A model generated the notes under the pieces. That model did not search any database, was not told the origin of the DNA, and saw only the letters and a list, made by a program, of their open reading frames with translations. The position numbers and the translations under genes are program-made. Shown in pieces: positions 35,434 through 47,869 of a DNA stretch of 64,000 nucleotides. Positions within the stretch are counted from its first letter, which is position 1. Each line of letters opens with the position of its first letter. Source of the stretch: Anaeramoeba flamelloides (lineage: Eukaryota; Metamonada; Anaeramoebidae); assembly GCA_027625915.1 (NCBI GenBank), contig JANTQA010000048.1, forward strand, positions 1,674,001 to 1,738,000, in the 5' to 3' direction.

Positions 35434-35629
35434 AAGTCAGTTCTGTTCTTAAGGCACAAACTTTCAACGAGATTTAAGGCACAATAAAAATCTAAAATTA
35501 AGACATAAAAATCGGATTCTAGTAAAATAAATTGTAAAAAAAAATATTACAAATTTTGTACCTAAATTTGAGATTTTTTTGTGCCATAAATTTCGTTGAA
35601 AGTGTGTGCCCTAAAAGTGGAACTGACTG
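35434..35629. mobile_element. T1 family MITE, copy 2
   Basis: A 196-bp palindromic element matching 2145-2344, with TTAAGGCACAAACTTTCAAC and GTGTGCCCTAAAAGTGGAAC blocks. It ends CTGACTG before TA. The first base of the left end has changed from C to A. Confidence 0.8.
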
Positions 35630-38018
35630 TATTTCCCAAATATCTTTCAAGAACATTCTATTTGAAAAAATATAATTTCTTTTTAACATAAAAACATGAT
35701 TTATTTATAAAAATAAAAAATATCTTTCTCTATTTTAATGGTAAAAACCATCTTTCGGAATAAAATAATTAAATAATTTCAATATGTTGTATAAAATAAT
35801 TTTATGATGACCAAAAAGATAAATCTAAAAATTGAAAAAAACTCTTTTATTAATATTCCTGGTAACAAAAACTTGGTATTTTGTAATAATGATGAAAATG
35901 GTTGTAAAAGGGGGCAAAAACTTTTTATAGCGTTTGAAATAAAATGAATTTAATAATTTTCTATTTTTAAAAACGCCTGGAAAATAAAAAAAAAATTGAT
36001 CTCTTTTGAGTAAAAAATATCAATTTCTGAGTAAAAAATTAAATGAATAACCTTACACAGATACAAAATTTATAAAGAGAAAATGACGCCAACAAAATGT
36101 TTTAAAAATTATTCCCTATTGTTTTAGAAGACTGGTCCCTTTATTTAAAAATTAAAAAAACATTTTAGTTAAAAAACATCTTTTTAAAGGAAGAATTATT
36201 CGAAATTGAAAAAATTGAAAGCAGTTAAATTAATGGTAGGAACTTTATAGTTTTAAAAACAATTATTTCACAAAATAATAAAGGAAACGCCACCATTTAA
36301 TTAAAAAAAGAAATATTATTCCTTGATATCAAGAAAAAAACAAAGAAAATATTTTTATCAGTTTTTTATAAAAATTTGCTTCACAATTATTTTGAATCTT
36401 GAAAAAAATCCAACCTTTTTGACCCTAAATGGAACAATAATCTCATAACAAACTAAGTTTGTCCAAAATAACAATGAAATTTATGGGACTAGTAACTCTT
36501 ATTTATTTTTTTTCCCAAAGGTGATAGAGTAATTATTTACATAAGGATACAATTACGACCAATAAGAAACTTCGTTTGTCAGCTTTAGAGAAATGAATAA
36601 TCATTTTTAAAAGATTTCATTTTTCCCCAATGGAATTTTCAGTCAAAAGATCTTGATCCTTTTTTGTTAGGTTTTTGGATCAAATTAGAAAAATAAAAAT
36701 TTGCAAAACAATTTATTTTTGAAGAAATATCACTTTTAGTAATTTCTGAGAGTCGCTATGAACAAGTAACCTTGTGTCTTTAATATTATTTTAAAAATAC
36801 ATGAAAAATAAATCAAATATTGTATCCTTGAAGATCTAAAAAATTTGAACATTTATTGTATTCAGAAATATTTATCCAATTTCTTGAAATGTAAAAGACT
36901 TGTCAATATACTTTTTCAAATATCAAGAGTATAAACAAGGAACTGTTTGTATTAAAATCGGGTATTTGATAATATCTATTATTTTTTTTATTATTATGCA
37001 TTTATTTATTTGAATTGTTTTATTTGTTGCAAAATCTTGAAAAAATTGAGAAATAAATGTAAAACCTATTTGATACATTTAATCATTGGGTTTCTAATGA
37101 CTTACTGAAATAATTAAGATTGGGTTTATAATTATTAATTATAAATAATCAAATTAAAAAGTATTTCTTTAGATAATAAGTTGAATTTTCCAGGTTTTAA
37201 AAAAGTATTTGGGGAGAATTTTTAATTCGATATTTTGGTTTTTTTTCTGAGATTTTTTCATTCAGTCCCTAGAAAAAATAGATTTGGTGTGTTTTTTGAA
37301 TGAAAAAAATTATATTTTTTACATGTTTAAAATAATTATTGTATTTTTTTGAGATTAAGTAGATTTTTTAAACTTAGTTATTTTAGAACTTAGTGGTTTC
37401 ATTTCTAAAGTGTATTTTTGTACACTTTCTTTACAGGCAATAAGATTTCAATCTTTTTTCAAAGAAAATAATTTTTTTTAAATAATTTGGAAATATGTTG
37501 AATTTTGAACTTTTCAAAAATGAGAAAAATGGATCAGTCTTTTAAAAACAATAATTCATTTCTGAAAATAGTATTAAAAGTAAGTCATGTATTGTAGTTA
37601 TCAGATTTTTACTTTATTTTTTAATTTCAAGATACGGTAAAATTTTTTTTAATTGGTTAGTAAAATTACTTGAAGATTTTTTTTAGTTTACTAGTCCCTT
37701 AACTCACTATTCTGTCCCGGTGATTTCTTAGGTTATTTTCAATTGTTAATCCTCTTAAATATATTCTAATTTTGTTACTGCTTAATAAACCCTAAAGTCA
37801 ATTCTTTTGTAAGACTTTACAAAAATCTCTCTTTCTCTTATCCCCAAATAACTATTGAGTTTTTGAGATTAAACTCTCACTCAAATCAAAAATCAAACAG
37901 AGACTAAAACTTTAAAGTCTACTAAAACAACATGGAAACTCACAATAGTCCAGCTGAAATGAAAAATAGTATAAATTCACTAAAAACAAATCTCTTGACT
38001 TTTAAGGAGATTCTTGTT
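35630..38018. other. Intergenic DNA upstream of the Rab gene
   Basis: About 2.4 kb of AT-rich sequence with no convincing ORF, RNA gene or recognised repeat copy. The last 200 bp (GTAAGACTTTACAAAAATCT onward) have slightly more even base composition and may hold the Rab promoter. Confidence 0.45.
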
Positions 38019-38124
38019 TGAAAGTTTTTGGAAAGTGTTTGTATGGTTTGTAAATTGTATGAAAGTGTTTGAAAGTTTGAAAAAGCTGAAATCTTGATAA
38101 AAATCATCCGATTTTTAGTTGTTT
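38019..38124 (+). repeat. Repeat J, copy 1, just upstream of the Rab gene
   Basis: About 105 bp rich in GAAAGTGTTTGAAAG-type blocks, ending AAATCATCCGATTTTTAGTT. It resembles 49308-49404 (plus) and 50479-50576 (minus). It ends about 70 bp before the Rab start codon, as copy 3 does before the PLPBP start codon, so a promoter or leader role is possible. Confidence 0.5.
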
Positions 38125-38193
38125 TCTAAAGATAAAACTTATCATTTTTATAAACTTTTTAATTTTTATTATTGTTATTTTTTCAAAACTAAA

Positions 38194-40271
38194 ATGAGTG
38201 GTTCAGAGATTGAGTCAGGAATAGAATCTGATGATGTTAAACTCCAATTTAAAATTGTTCTTCTTGGTGAATCTGGTGTTGGTAAAACATCAATTGTTTT
38301 GCGTTTTACCACAAACCGTTTTAATCCATCTGTTACACCTACAATTGGTGCTGCGTTTTCAAACGAAACAATTAAAGTTGGTGAAACACTGGTTAATTTA
38401 CAAATTTGGGTAAGTGCTTTACAAATGTTTTTTCTTGGTAACAAAGATCTTTTTATTTTTTTTTTTTATAATTTTTCTCGATTGTTAAAAAAAACAGGAC
38501 ACAGCCGGCGAAGAAAGATACAACAGCCTTACCCCACTGTAAGAGAATTTTTATTTCAAATTTGATCTTTCTTTTTATATTTTATTTTTTTTTTTGATCA
38601 TGTTTTTTAAGAGTAAAAAAATTTTGTTTCATAATTTTCTTGTATTAAGATTTATTCAACTGGTTTTTAGTCAAAAAAAAAAAAAAAGTCTCAAGTTACT
38701 TTTTATCCAATCTTTCTTGTTAAAAACTTCAATAACCACAAATTCTTTTTTATTATCACAAAGAAAATGTTACAATTCAAGATCTTTTTTTCAATTTACA
38801 CAAACCCTTTTCACTTTCAATAATAAAAACCAAAATTAGAAATTAATCGAAAGAAACCTTCTTTGTTTAAAAAAAAATGACACAAAAAGAAAATTAACAA
38901 CAATAAAAAGAATTCCATTCGATGATTTTTCTCTTGTTCAATTTTGAAGTATAACGATTTTGACTCTATTTTTTCACAGACAAACAAAAAATAAGGAAGA
39001 AAAAATAATCATTTCAAAATACTGTTAATTGTAAAATAAATTGAAAAAAAAAATATTACAAATTTTGTATATTAATTTGAGATTTTTTGTGTGCCTTAAA
39101 TTCCGTTGATAGTTTGTGACTTAAAAGTACAACTGACTATAGTCTTTTCACCCATTCCAGCCCGACAGCGAACATTTCTAATAAATAGAAATGGATTTTC
39201 TATAAAGGATATTCATTAATTTTATATTTATCTTTTGTGTTTACGGTTTACTCTTTTGGAAATTTAATTCTTTCTTCCCAAACTGGAAAAAATCTTCCCA
39301 AAAAAGATCCTTAACTCGAAATTCATTTTTAGATAAAATTTCACAAAGTTTGTGAAGAAATAACTAACTTTTGAAAGAGTAAGCTATTTCGAAAAAAGTG
39401 GGGAAAATTTATTTTCAAATATATTTATTAAACCCAATCTTCAAAAAAGTATTTAAATATACAAAATCATTAAATACTGTTTATTAACCCCATTCCAAAA
39501 ATTTGGACACACCCAAAATCAAAAATAGGCAAAAAAAACCTCAATTTATTGTATTTTTCCAAACCTAATATAAAACCACATTTAAGTAACCCATTATTAA
39601 TGTTTTACTAAGTAATCATTTTAATCCAAATAAAAGAAAAAAATATAAAACTCAAAAATAAAAACAGGTGTGTCCAAAATTATGAAACGTAGAGGGGAAC
39701 AAAAAATGTATTGGTAAATTTGTTGAAATTTCACCAACAATTGTTTATCGATCAAAAGATAGATTTAATTGATTTTAATGGGTTTTTAACTTGAAAACAA
39801 GAATAAAATTAATTTTTTTCTTTTTGATTTTTTTTATTTTATAAATTAAAAAATATAATAAATATTCAAAATATTTTTTATTTTTATCCCCTTTTTTTTA
39901 GGTATTACCGTGGATCACATGGTGCACTTATAGTTTATGATATCACAAAAGAAGAAAGTTTCGAGTGTGCTAAGAAATGGGTTGATGAAATTCGTATGCA
40001 AGGCTCTCCTAATACAAAAATAATTCTAGTTGGAAATAAGAATGATCTTTCAATACGAAAGGTGCCAAAAGAAACCGTTATAAATTATGCAAAAAAAAAT
40101 GATTTATTATTTGGCGAAACTTCTGCAAAAACCGGTATTGGAATACATGAAGTGTTTGTAGATATTGTAAAAACTTTAGTTAATTCTGTTGGTTCAGTCG
40201 TTTTTAATAAAAAATCCAATATCGAATTAACGGAGGAAGGTGAGAAAGAAAAGGGGGGTGGTTGTTGTTAA
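38194..40271 (+). CDS. Rab5-like small GTPase, 3 exons
   Basis: Exons 38194-38409, 38498-38538 and 39902-40271 join in frame (introns of 88 and 1363 bp) to give 208 residues. The start is the ATG opening MSGSEIESGIESDD; an ATG 75 nt upstream is in frame but adds a 25-residue Phe/Tyr-rich leader unlike Rabs. Motifs: GESGVGKTS (P-loop), TPTIGAAF (switch I, typical of the Rab5/21/22 group), DTAGEERYNSL (switch II), YYRGSHGALIVYDIT, GNKNDL and ETSAKTG. The C-terminus GGGCC carries two Cys for geranylgeranylation. It should act in early endosome or phagosome traffic. The catalytic Gln of DTAGQE is Glu here, which would alter GTP hydrolysis. The large second intron holds a T1 half copy and the L element. 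Confidence 0.92.
39030..39137. mobile_element. T1 family MITE, half copy
   Basis: Only the right half is present: GTAAAATAAATTG centre, TTTGAGATTTTTTGTGTGCC, and a damaged end ACAACTGACTATA. It lies in intron 2 of the Rab gene. Confidence 0.65.
39488..39694. mobile_element. L element, small TIR element in the Rab intron
   Basis: Inverted ends about 200 bp apart: ATTCCAAAAATTTGGACACA at the left and GTGTGTCCAAAATTATGAAA at the right. The CATAATTTTGGACACACC-type end is common among Tc1/mariner elements. No ORF is present and only one copy is in the window. Confidence 0.6.
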
Positions 40272-40490
40272 CTATATATATATATATATTATCTTTTAAT
40301 AATTATTGTTTTTATAATCCACATTTTCCAATATAATATTCTTCATTAATATGTATTTTCAAAATAAAAAAATATATTATTTATTAATTGTTATATATCT
40401 TTTTTTTTGGTAAATTTTAAAGAGGAATTTATGAAATTAAATTTGAATTTTTTCTTAAATTTTAATAAATCTGTTAGTTTAAATATTATA

Positions 40491-41026
40491 AACTAAAATT
40501 CAAAATTTTACACACTGGTAAAATGACTCAAACTATTACTTTAATACAATTTCGATCAAATTTGAAATAATTTTCTTTTTTGTAAAATATGAAAATCATT
40601 TTTTTATCCGTTAGTTATTTGTTTTCATTTCATTTTGGGGCTTATGTAACTCGTTACGATTGATCAACATTTTTTTTAAACAATTGATATTATGTTAAAG
40701 TTGAGTTTTTTAAAATAGAAGAACTCAAATAAAATTAGTCAATGTTTCTAAAAATTTGATCGATCAATATTCCTAATAGAATTTAAACAAATTTACCAAT
40801 ACATTTTTTCTTTTGTCTATATAGAAAATATTGAGACATTCTTGATTTATTTGTCTTGATAATTATTTATTTTTAGTTTTGTGAGTATTGTAATTTATAA
40901 AAAAGTGTTAAAATTTCAATTAGTGAATGTTTCTCATTGGGTGATTGTTCTTGAATTGATTAAATAAGATTTTTATTTTAAAAATTGAAATTTGGTGTGT
41001 TAAAAAATTTGAATTGGAGTTTTGTT
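40491..41026. mobile_element. N family element, copy 2, TA-flanked
   Basis: The 536-bp partner of 29276-29809 has almost the same length and the same TA-bounded ends (AACTAAAATTCAAAATTTTA and the inverted GAATTGGAGTTTTGTT). It lies 220 bp after the Rab stop codon. Internal divergence from copy 1 is high, so both are old. Confidence 0.7.
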
Positions 41027-42931
41027 TAAATAAATAAAAATAAACTAATAATTTTTATTTGTTTATTTCTCATAAAAACTTGGTTATAAATAATTTTTTT
41101 CATAATATTTTTATCTGTTTTTTCTAGATTTTTATATTTTGAATATTAAATTTTGATGTTATTTTTGGGTACTCAGTAACAAAATAACAATTTTTTTTAT
41201 TTAAAGGTGCATTTTTATCCTTTTTGAATTGTTTTTGTTTGATATTTGTGAATTTCTATTAATATTGATAGTAAAAAGTTTGATTTAAAATATTTTTTTT
41301 TATTGTTCATTCATTAGTTTTCCAAAGATCCAATACTTTTATAAGTTTTTTTTTTTCAAATCTAATCCCCTTATTCTTTTCAAAAAAAAAAAAAAAAAAT
41401 GATATAAATTTTCTATTTAGTTATAAAGTTATATTGTTTTGTGAAAAAAAATGAAGTTTATGGATTATTAATGGATATGAATAACATACTAAAAATCTGA
41501 CTAAAAATACATTTTTTTTCAATTCTCTAACTAAAATCTTTTATTTTGCGATAATTTAATAGTTTATAATTTTGAAAGTCCTTTTATCACTAATTTAGAA
41601 TTGGAAAAATCTAAAGTCTCTCAATTAACTAGCTAGAAATAAAAATAATAAAATTATTGGAATTTGAGATATATTTTTTACTTTTTTAAAAAGGTAAGGA
41701 AAATATTCAGAATTCTTTTTAATTTTTAGAATTAAGATATTCATACTTTTGTTTTTTATTTTATGAAAGGTTGTGTTTGCTAATGTTAGTCATCTTTTTA
41801 AAAGAATGCCAAGATAAAAAAATTTTTTTGAGCTCTGAAAAAAAAAAAATAAGGGGGATAATACTAAATAAATTCTAAATATAAAATCCAAATGTCATAT
41901 TTTTTTTTTTTTTTTTCATTGTTTAAGAACATATATTCAATTATTTTTTTTTTTTCTTTTTTCAATTTTAATTTTAGCTATTTTGATAAAGTCTCTTTAA
42001 AGATATAATTTTAATAAAGTTTGGTCATCATTTCTTTCAAACTCATTTTATTAGTTGGGTGATTATTGGATATCTGCTAATTACTTGAGTAAAAACAAAA
42101 AAAATGGAGATATTTATTCTAAGTGTATTTTGAAAAGCTCTATAGTCTCTTTTTTTTGAAATGAAAAAAAATTAAAAAAACAAAAACTAATATATATATA
42201 TATATATATAATAAAATTATTTTAAATCTTGAATACCGGATCTTAATCACTTAAGCAAACTCTAAAAGGTGTTCTTTGAATTTTATATTACAGATTTATT
42301 TAATATTCCCATTAATAACAGTGGATTTTTTTAGATTAAAATGCAATTTCAGATAATTCTATTCCAAAATTAAGTAAATCCATTATAGAGTTTTGTTGTG
42401 GTTTCTCTTAATAAATAAATTTATTTTTTAATAATAAATCCCTTCTAGTTTGAGCATAAAAATTATATAATTTGAAAATATCCAAAAAAGGATTTTAGAT
42501 ATTTGCCATTTATATACAATTTTATTTTTGAAAAAATGAAAATTACTAAATTGAATTTTTTCTTCTAATTTGGCAAAATTTTTTTGAAAGATGAATCAAT
42601 TTTTGTAATCTTTTTTTTTTGTTAAATTTCTTCAGAATGAAAATTCTTTATGAGGGGTAAGAGTAAAATAGCACTATAAAGAAGTAATTTTGGAGAAAGA
42701 AAGGTAGTCCTTAATGGTTCAATATCGATGTGTTTAAGTCTTAATTCTTCTTAAGACTTGTTATAATCACTTTTTACCATGTGAAAAAAATTTTACAACA
42801 AAAAAATTAAGCATTTTGCTAATTTTTTACCATTTGATAGCTTCAATTATAATAAAAACTGTTAGTTAATAAAAGATCTTTGATCAAAAAATAATTTTGT
42901 GGATATTATTTAATTTAAGTCAAAAAATCTA
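41027..42931. other. Intergenic DNA, no gene seen
   Basis: AT-rich spacer with poly-T and poly-A runs and a short (TA)n run near 42191. I recognised no repeat family copy or coding frame. Confidence 0.5.
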
Positions 42932-43060
42932 AACTCTTTTTCAGTCAAAGGGGCCAGTTTTATTGTTGAAATAGAACATATTCTATAAGTTTAATTCAGT
43001 ATTCTTCTCAAATTAAAATTTCAATTTTTGGATCAGAATCATTTTTTATCATTTAGTCAA
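42932..43060. mobile_element. C family element, solo left end
   Basis: AACTCTTTTTCAGTCAAAGG after TA matches the left end of the C family, and about 90 bp of weak similarity follows (AGAATCATTTTTTATCATTT). No right end is seen within 1 kb, so it is a fragment. Confidence 0.6.
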
Positions 43061-43596
43061 ATTTTATTTTTTGCATTATGCTTTTTGCTTTTTTTTTTCT
43101 TTTCTTTTTTATTTTTTTTTTAAAAATAAAAATTAAAAAAAAAATATTTGAAAAACCTTATTAACATTAAGAAAAGTGAGGTTTTGTACATTCTTTTAAA
43201 ACCCATAAATTTACAAGTAAAAAATCTTATTGTCAAAAATTTTAATTTCCTAAAGAAATTGAGAATTTTGCACGAGAGGTTCCAATGAATGGAGCCATAA
43301 TTTTTTTTTATTTTTTTTTGAAATTTATGGTTTGTTCAGGCTTTTCTTTTATGATTATCGACTCTTAAATGAAGTTTATTATTCCTCGTATATCTAAACA
43401 ATCTAAGTTTTGTTGATTCTTAAAAAATAAAGTGAATTTTTCAATAAAGGTTGGGTCATTTTGAGTGAAATGGTGTTTAATTTTCCAGGTTCTATTAAGA
43501 TTTGTTTTAAATTTAATAGTAAAAAATTTGAAAAAAATTTTTTTTCACACTTTAGATTAGAGATCATTTTTGTATATTTTAAAATTATTTTAAATA

Positions 43597-43791
43597 CATT
43601 CAGTTGTACTTTTATGGCACAAACTTTCAACAAAATTTAAGGAATATAAAAATTCTAAATTTAGGTACAAAATTCAGATTCTAGTAAAATAAATCGTAAA
43701 ATCTAAAATTACAAATTTTGTGCCTTAATTTGAGAATTTTTTTGTGCCTTAAATTTCTTTCAAAGTTTGTGCCTTAAAGTAGAACTGATTG
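43597..43791. mobile_element. T1 family MITE, copy 3
   Basis: A 195-bp palindromic element, more diverged than copy 1 (ends CATTCAGTTGTAC and GTAGAACTGATTG), flanked by TA. The minus-strand 76-codon frame at 43403-43633 overlaps it and is not a gene. Confidence 0.75.
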
Positions 43792-43889
43792 TAAGATGAA
43801 TTTCTTTCAAATGTGGAACCAATTATTTTAACTATTAAATGGGTCAATGTTTAAATTTTCGAAAAACCATTAACTTGACGAATACTTTG

Positions 43890-44417
43890 AAGGGGTTTTC
43901 CAGAATTTAAAAGAATAAAGTAATATCTAATTGATTTCCATCTATTCTTTTTAATCCTGGAAAACTGCTGTTAGCTATTCTTGGGTTTCCTGTTTATTTG
44001 TAAAATCGATAGATTTTGGTTAGGTTTTCTTGAGTTTTCTATTTATTTGTGAAGTGTTCTAGGTTTTTTTTTTTTGAGATTTTATATTTATTTGGAAAAT
44101 GAATAGATTTTCTGTTTATTTTTTGAAGTAAAAAAAAACGAAAATTTATTAAAATTTTCTGTTTATTTCGAAAAGTAAAAAAAAGTTAGAACACTTCAGA
44201 AATAAAATAGAAAACCTCAAAAAAACCTAACTAAAATCAATAGATTTTCCAAATAAAAAGAAAATCTCAAAAAAAAAAAACCTAGAACACTTCACATATA
44301 AAACAGAAAACCTCAAGAAAAGTGCTGTTAGGTTTTTTTTAATTTAAGAAATAAACCGAAAATTTCAGAAATTTTAGGTTTCTTTCTTAAATTAAAAAAA
44401 ACCTAATCACTCAACGG
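43890..44417. repeat. Hairpin-module array, free-standing
   Basis: About 530 bp of palindromes similar to those in element A and the LINE: GGTTTTCCAGAATTTAAAAG with TTTTTAATCCTGGAAAAC, ATTTTCTGTTTATTTTTTGA with arms further on, and AATTTAAGAAATAAACCGAA with its complement. It ends CCTAATCACTCAACGG. I see no element A or LINE sequence at either side, so here the array stands alone or its host has decayed. Confidence 0.7.
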
Positions 44418-45106
44418 ATAAAAATTATTTTATCATCAGTTATTTTTTTTCCGTATTTGAGTTTTTTTCGTCAAAGTAAAGTAATTTCAAAACTTTTAGT
44501 TATTATCTATTCAAAAAATATCCTAAAGTTGAATTTAACTAAAATTCATTGTCGCATTCATATGAAAATTCTAGCCCAAAATATACCTTTTTTTCTGTAC
44601 TAGAGACTTTTAAAATCGTGGTACTACTTACAACAATAAATATAAATATCCTCAAGATTTTTAAGAACTGGAATGTTGATGCTATCTGAATAAACTCGTT
44701 TAGCAAGGATGGAATGATAATTGAAGTATTAGTTTTGTCTAACTTGAAATTTTAAATTTTATTTTTTCATACTTGTGTTGGGTTTGGTAAAAAAGTGAAA
44801 ATTATTTTGCCGGCGTTTCTGCTCCCTGAAAATAAATTGAACTTGAGAAGGATTTAAGGAATTAGTAAAATTATACAAAATTCCATTCATGTTTTCACCA
44901 TAAAAATGTAATTCTTTTTCAGGATCATTGGAAAAAAAAAATTAATAAAAAAAAAAAAAAAACATTCAAAAAGTTATTAAAAGAATTTTGTTTCTTGTTG
45001 TATTTAAAAAAAATAAAGAAAAAATTTTAAGGATTTAATAATAAATTTATAAAATCATTAAAAAGAGTTTGTATTTTTCTTTTTGTAAAACCAAATTTGT
45101 GACAAA
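44418..45106. other. Region downstream of the Ras gene, nothing recognised
   Basis: AT-rich sequence with no supported frame. It includes the 3' flank of the minus-strand Ras gene, which begins just beyond the stop at 45107. Confidence 0.5.
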
Positions 45107-46429
45107 TTATAATAAGGTACAAACACTTTTCTTTTTTTTAGGTTTTTTATTACTTTTGGTTTCTGTGGTTTCTTCTGGTTCGAGTTTCTTTTTTTTCCAG
45201 GTTCTTAATATTCTTACTAATCCCTCAAAAGCCTCTGTGACATTTAAACCAGTAAGAGCAGATCTTTTGATTTTTTAAAAAAAAAAAAAAAAACACAAAA
45301 TACGATTTTATTAAAAGTAAAGAACAAAGAACACATAAAAAGGAAAAAAATTGAAAAAACTTACGTGTCAAAGTATTTGCTTGAGAATTCTTTTGCTAAT
45401 TCTTCGCCTGTTTCACCTTCGATTTGTCTTTCATCAGTGAGATCTTTATAATTTTTTTTTTTTTTTTTGTTAATTAACGTATTGGCAATTAAATTTGAAA
45501 AATAATGAGAGTTGTTTTGAAAGAATGGCATTGAAAATTACTTGAATGGTTTAAATTTGAAAATGAAAGAAAAAGGTTTTTTTAAAAATTTTTCTTCTTT
45601 TCCTTTTGGAAATAAAAAATGTTTAAAAAAAACAAGAAAAACAAATCTCATTGAAAGAAAGCTACAAACCTGCTTTGTTTCCAAGGGTGACGGTAGGAGT
45701 GTCGCCTGCATTTTTAGCTTGTCTAATTGCAGTATGAAATTCTCTAGCCTCTTGAAGACTTGATTGTGAAATTACACTAAATACAACAAGAAAACCTTCT
45801 CCTTCTTTAAGGTACTATACAATTGTTGTTTTTTTTTTAAAATTAAAAGAGGAGAGATTGCAAATTTGGAACAAAAAAAAAAAAAAAAATTAATAACAAG
45901 ACGATCCTTTTGTGATGAAAGACAAAAGAAAAAATTATTAAATGAATACCTTGTCTCGTACTGTTCTATATTCTTCTTGGCCTGCTGTATCAAGAATTTC
46001 AAGCATACAAGCTTTGTCATCAACAATGACCATTTTTCTGTAATTTTCTTCGATTGTAGGATCTTTTGGGTTTCGTTTTAAGGAGCGGAATTAAAGATTG
46101 GTGCCGAGGATTTATTTTTGGATAAAAAAGTTTTTTAAATTTTTTTTGTTAAATATTTACTTGTTAAACAAAAGAAATTGAAAAAAAAAACAAACCATAA
46201 TCTTCAATAAATTTTCCTTGTAAATATCGTATAACTAAACAAGATTTTCCAACTATAAAAGCCAAAATGTTTTTTTTTTTTTTTTTTTTTTATTAGATTA
46301 GGGTTTGGTAAAAGATCATTAGCAATCAAGAGAGCTGCTATAAAAAGGATGTTTCTGTTAAAATTTAGAATAAAAAATCATACCAGAACCACCACCAACA
46401 ATTACAAGTCTATGTCTTTCTTCAGTCAT
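45107..46429 (-). CDS. Ras GTPase, 6 exons
   Basis: Exons 46429-46384, 46252-46196, 46062-45950, 45814-45670, 45443-45365 and 45263-45107 splice in frame (phases 1,1,0,1,2) to 198 residues; introns are 101-226 bp, two with GTTTGT donors. Motifs: VIVGGGSVGKSC (P-loop), [10 protein letters not shown] (switch I effector loop), [15 protein letters not shown] (switch II, catalytic Gln kept), [15 protein letters not shown] and [10 protein letters not shown]. The tail KKPKKKKS followed by CTLL is a polybasic plasma-membrane signal and a CAAX box; terminal Leu predicts geranylgeranylation. It should act in receptor or chemotactic signalling. Two residues are unusual: Ser at the Ras Gly13 position and Leu instead of Lys in the SAK guanine-binding motif. 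Both could speed nucleotide exchange. Short frames within introns are shadows. Confidence 0.93.
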
Positions 46430-47032
46430 TTTAAAAATATAATAAAATTCAAATTTTGAATTGATAAAAAATGAAATTTCAATTTGGGAATTTGTTCATT
46501 TTTGAAAAGATTTATATCTTTTGAAATTCAAACACAAACTAGGAGAAAATTTAGAATATTAAGGTTTGATTATTTTCTTTTTTGAACAAAATCTTTTTAG
46601 AATAATAATAATTATACTTTTTGTTAAAATTAAAAGGGATCAATATTTTCATTCAACCTACCAAAAAAGCTCATAGATCTATGTCAAATTTAAATTATTT
46701 AATGTAATTAACAGTATTCTTTCAAGTTGAAGAAAATTAAGATGAGACTTTGGTTTGGGTACTATTTTTTGTAATTAACAAAAATCTAAATTGGTTAAAT
46801 TTTTATTTTAAATAATAAAAAAGAAATTTTTTTTAAAAAATCTGTTTAGTTTTGCTAAAACCTAACTTTTCAGTGTTTACAGATAATTTCTTTACTGACT
46901 AATGTGATTTGATTTCTTTTTGTAAAAGATAAAAAAGAAAGTGTAATAACTTAGATTTCTTGCTTGATCTAAAAATTAAAGTTGATTTTTTTCAACAAAT
47001 TTTATTTTAATGAGGAATCTGTTTGATCAATA
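46430..47032. promoter_or_regulatory. Upstream region of the Ras gene
   Basis: About 600 bp between the Ras start codon and the first I family MITE. A near-palindromic GAAATTTCAATTTGGGAATT lies about 45 bp upstream of the ATG. No known promoter motif is recognised. Confidence 0.3.
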
Positions 47033-47199
47033 CTGTTATTTGAATTCTAAATGGGAAAAATTTTCACTTCATTTTCAATTTCCGTTTTTAAATATATATT
47101 ACCACAAAAGGTAATCACCTTCTTACAGAACTGTATTTATAAAAGATAAATCTGGAAATGGGAGTCAAAATTTTTTCCCATTTAGAATTCAAATACAAG
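47033..47199. mobile_element. I family MITE, copy 1, 167 bp
   Basis: TA-flanked element with ends CTGTTATTTGAATTCTAAAT and the inverted ATTTAGAATTCAAATACAAG, and subterminal GGGAAAAATTTTCACTTC. Copies of almost the same length lie at 47292-47459 and 56583-56749, with a nested one at 23833-23997. Confidence 0.8.
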
Positions 47200-47291
47200 T
47201 AGATTTAAAAATATCAATTTAAATTACAATAACACTTCAGAAAAGCCTCTGGTTTAATGTAGGTTGAGAGTCTCAAAAGTTGAAATAAATA

Positions 47292-47459
47292 CTGATATTT
47301 GAATTATAAATACGAAAAAATTTCACCTCACTTATATTTTTTTTCTTTTGGTAATAGAGTTTTCAAAGATGTAGCTTGTGGTTTGTGACTCTTTCTGAAA
47401 AACGAAATTACAAATGAATTGAATAGTTTTTCCTCATTTATAATTCAAATATCATTTAG
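47292..47459. mobile_element. I family MITE, copy 2, 168 bp
   Basis: Starts CTGATATTTGAATTATAAAT and ends with the inverted TTTATAATTCAAATATCATT, between TA dinucleotides. It lies only 92 bp from copy 1 but is more diverged, so the two are independent insertions rather than a tandem duplication. Confidence 0.75.
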
Positions 47460-47615
47460 TAAAAAAAGTGGTTTTTCTCATACTTTTATTCTATAGCTGA
47501 ATGTTTATTCATTTTATTAATAATAATCCTATTTTCTTTTTTTTTGGTGAGGGATATTGATAAATTATTTGGTATAATATCAATATAAACCAATATTCAT
47601 GCTGTAAAGAGCTGT

Positions 47616-47864
47616 CAAGTGTCTATCTTTTCCAGAATTCACAAGAAAAGAGTTAAATCTTTTATTTTACTGTACTCTTTTTATTTCTGGAAAACATAAC
47701 GACACTTTTCTAGAATTCAAATGGATTTGTAAAATCTACCGATTTCCCAATGTTGAGAAATTCTGGAAAAGCTAACAGTGTTTTTTTCTATTGATTTGAG
47801 AAATAGATGGATTATTTATAAAATTTTCTTTTAAATACTCAAATTAAATAAAAAAACTAAACAC
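47616..47864. repeat. Hairpin-module array before a LINE remnant
   Basis: Starts AAGTGTCTATCTTTTCCAG and holds two TTTTCCAGAATTC/ATTTCTGGAAAA-type modules joined by AACGACACTTTT. A third module follows, with TTGATTTGAGAAATAGATGG/TACTCAAATTAAA arms. It directly precedes the LINE coding remnant at 47870, at the same point where the 6.3-kb LINE copy has a single module. Confidence 0.75.
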
Positions 47865-47869
47865 AAAAA

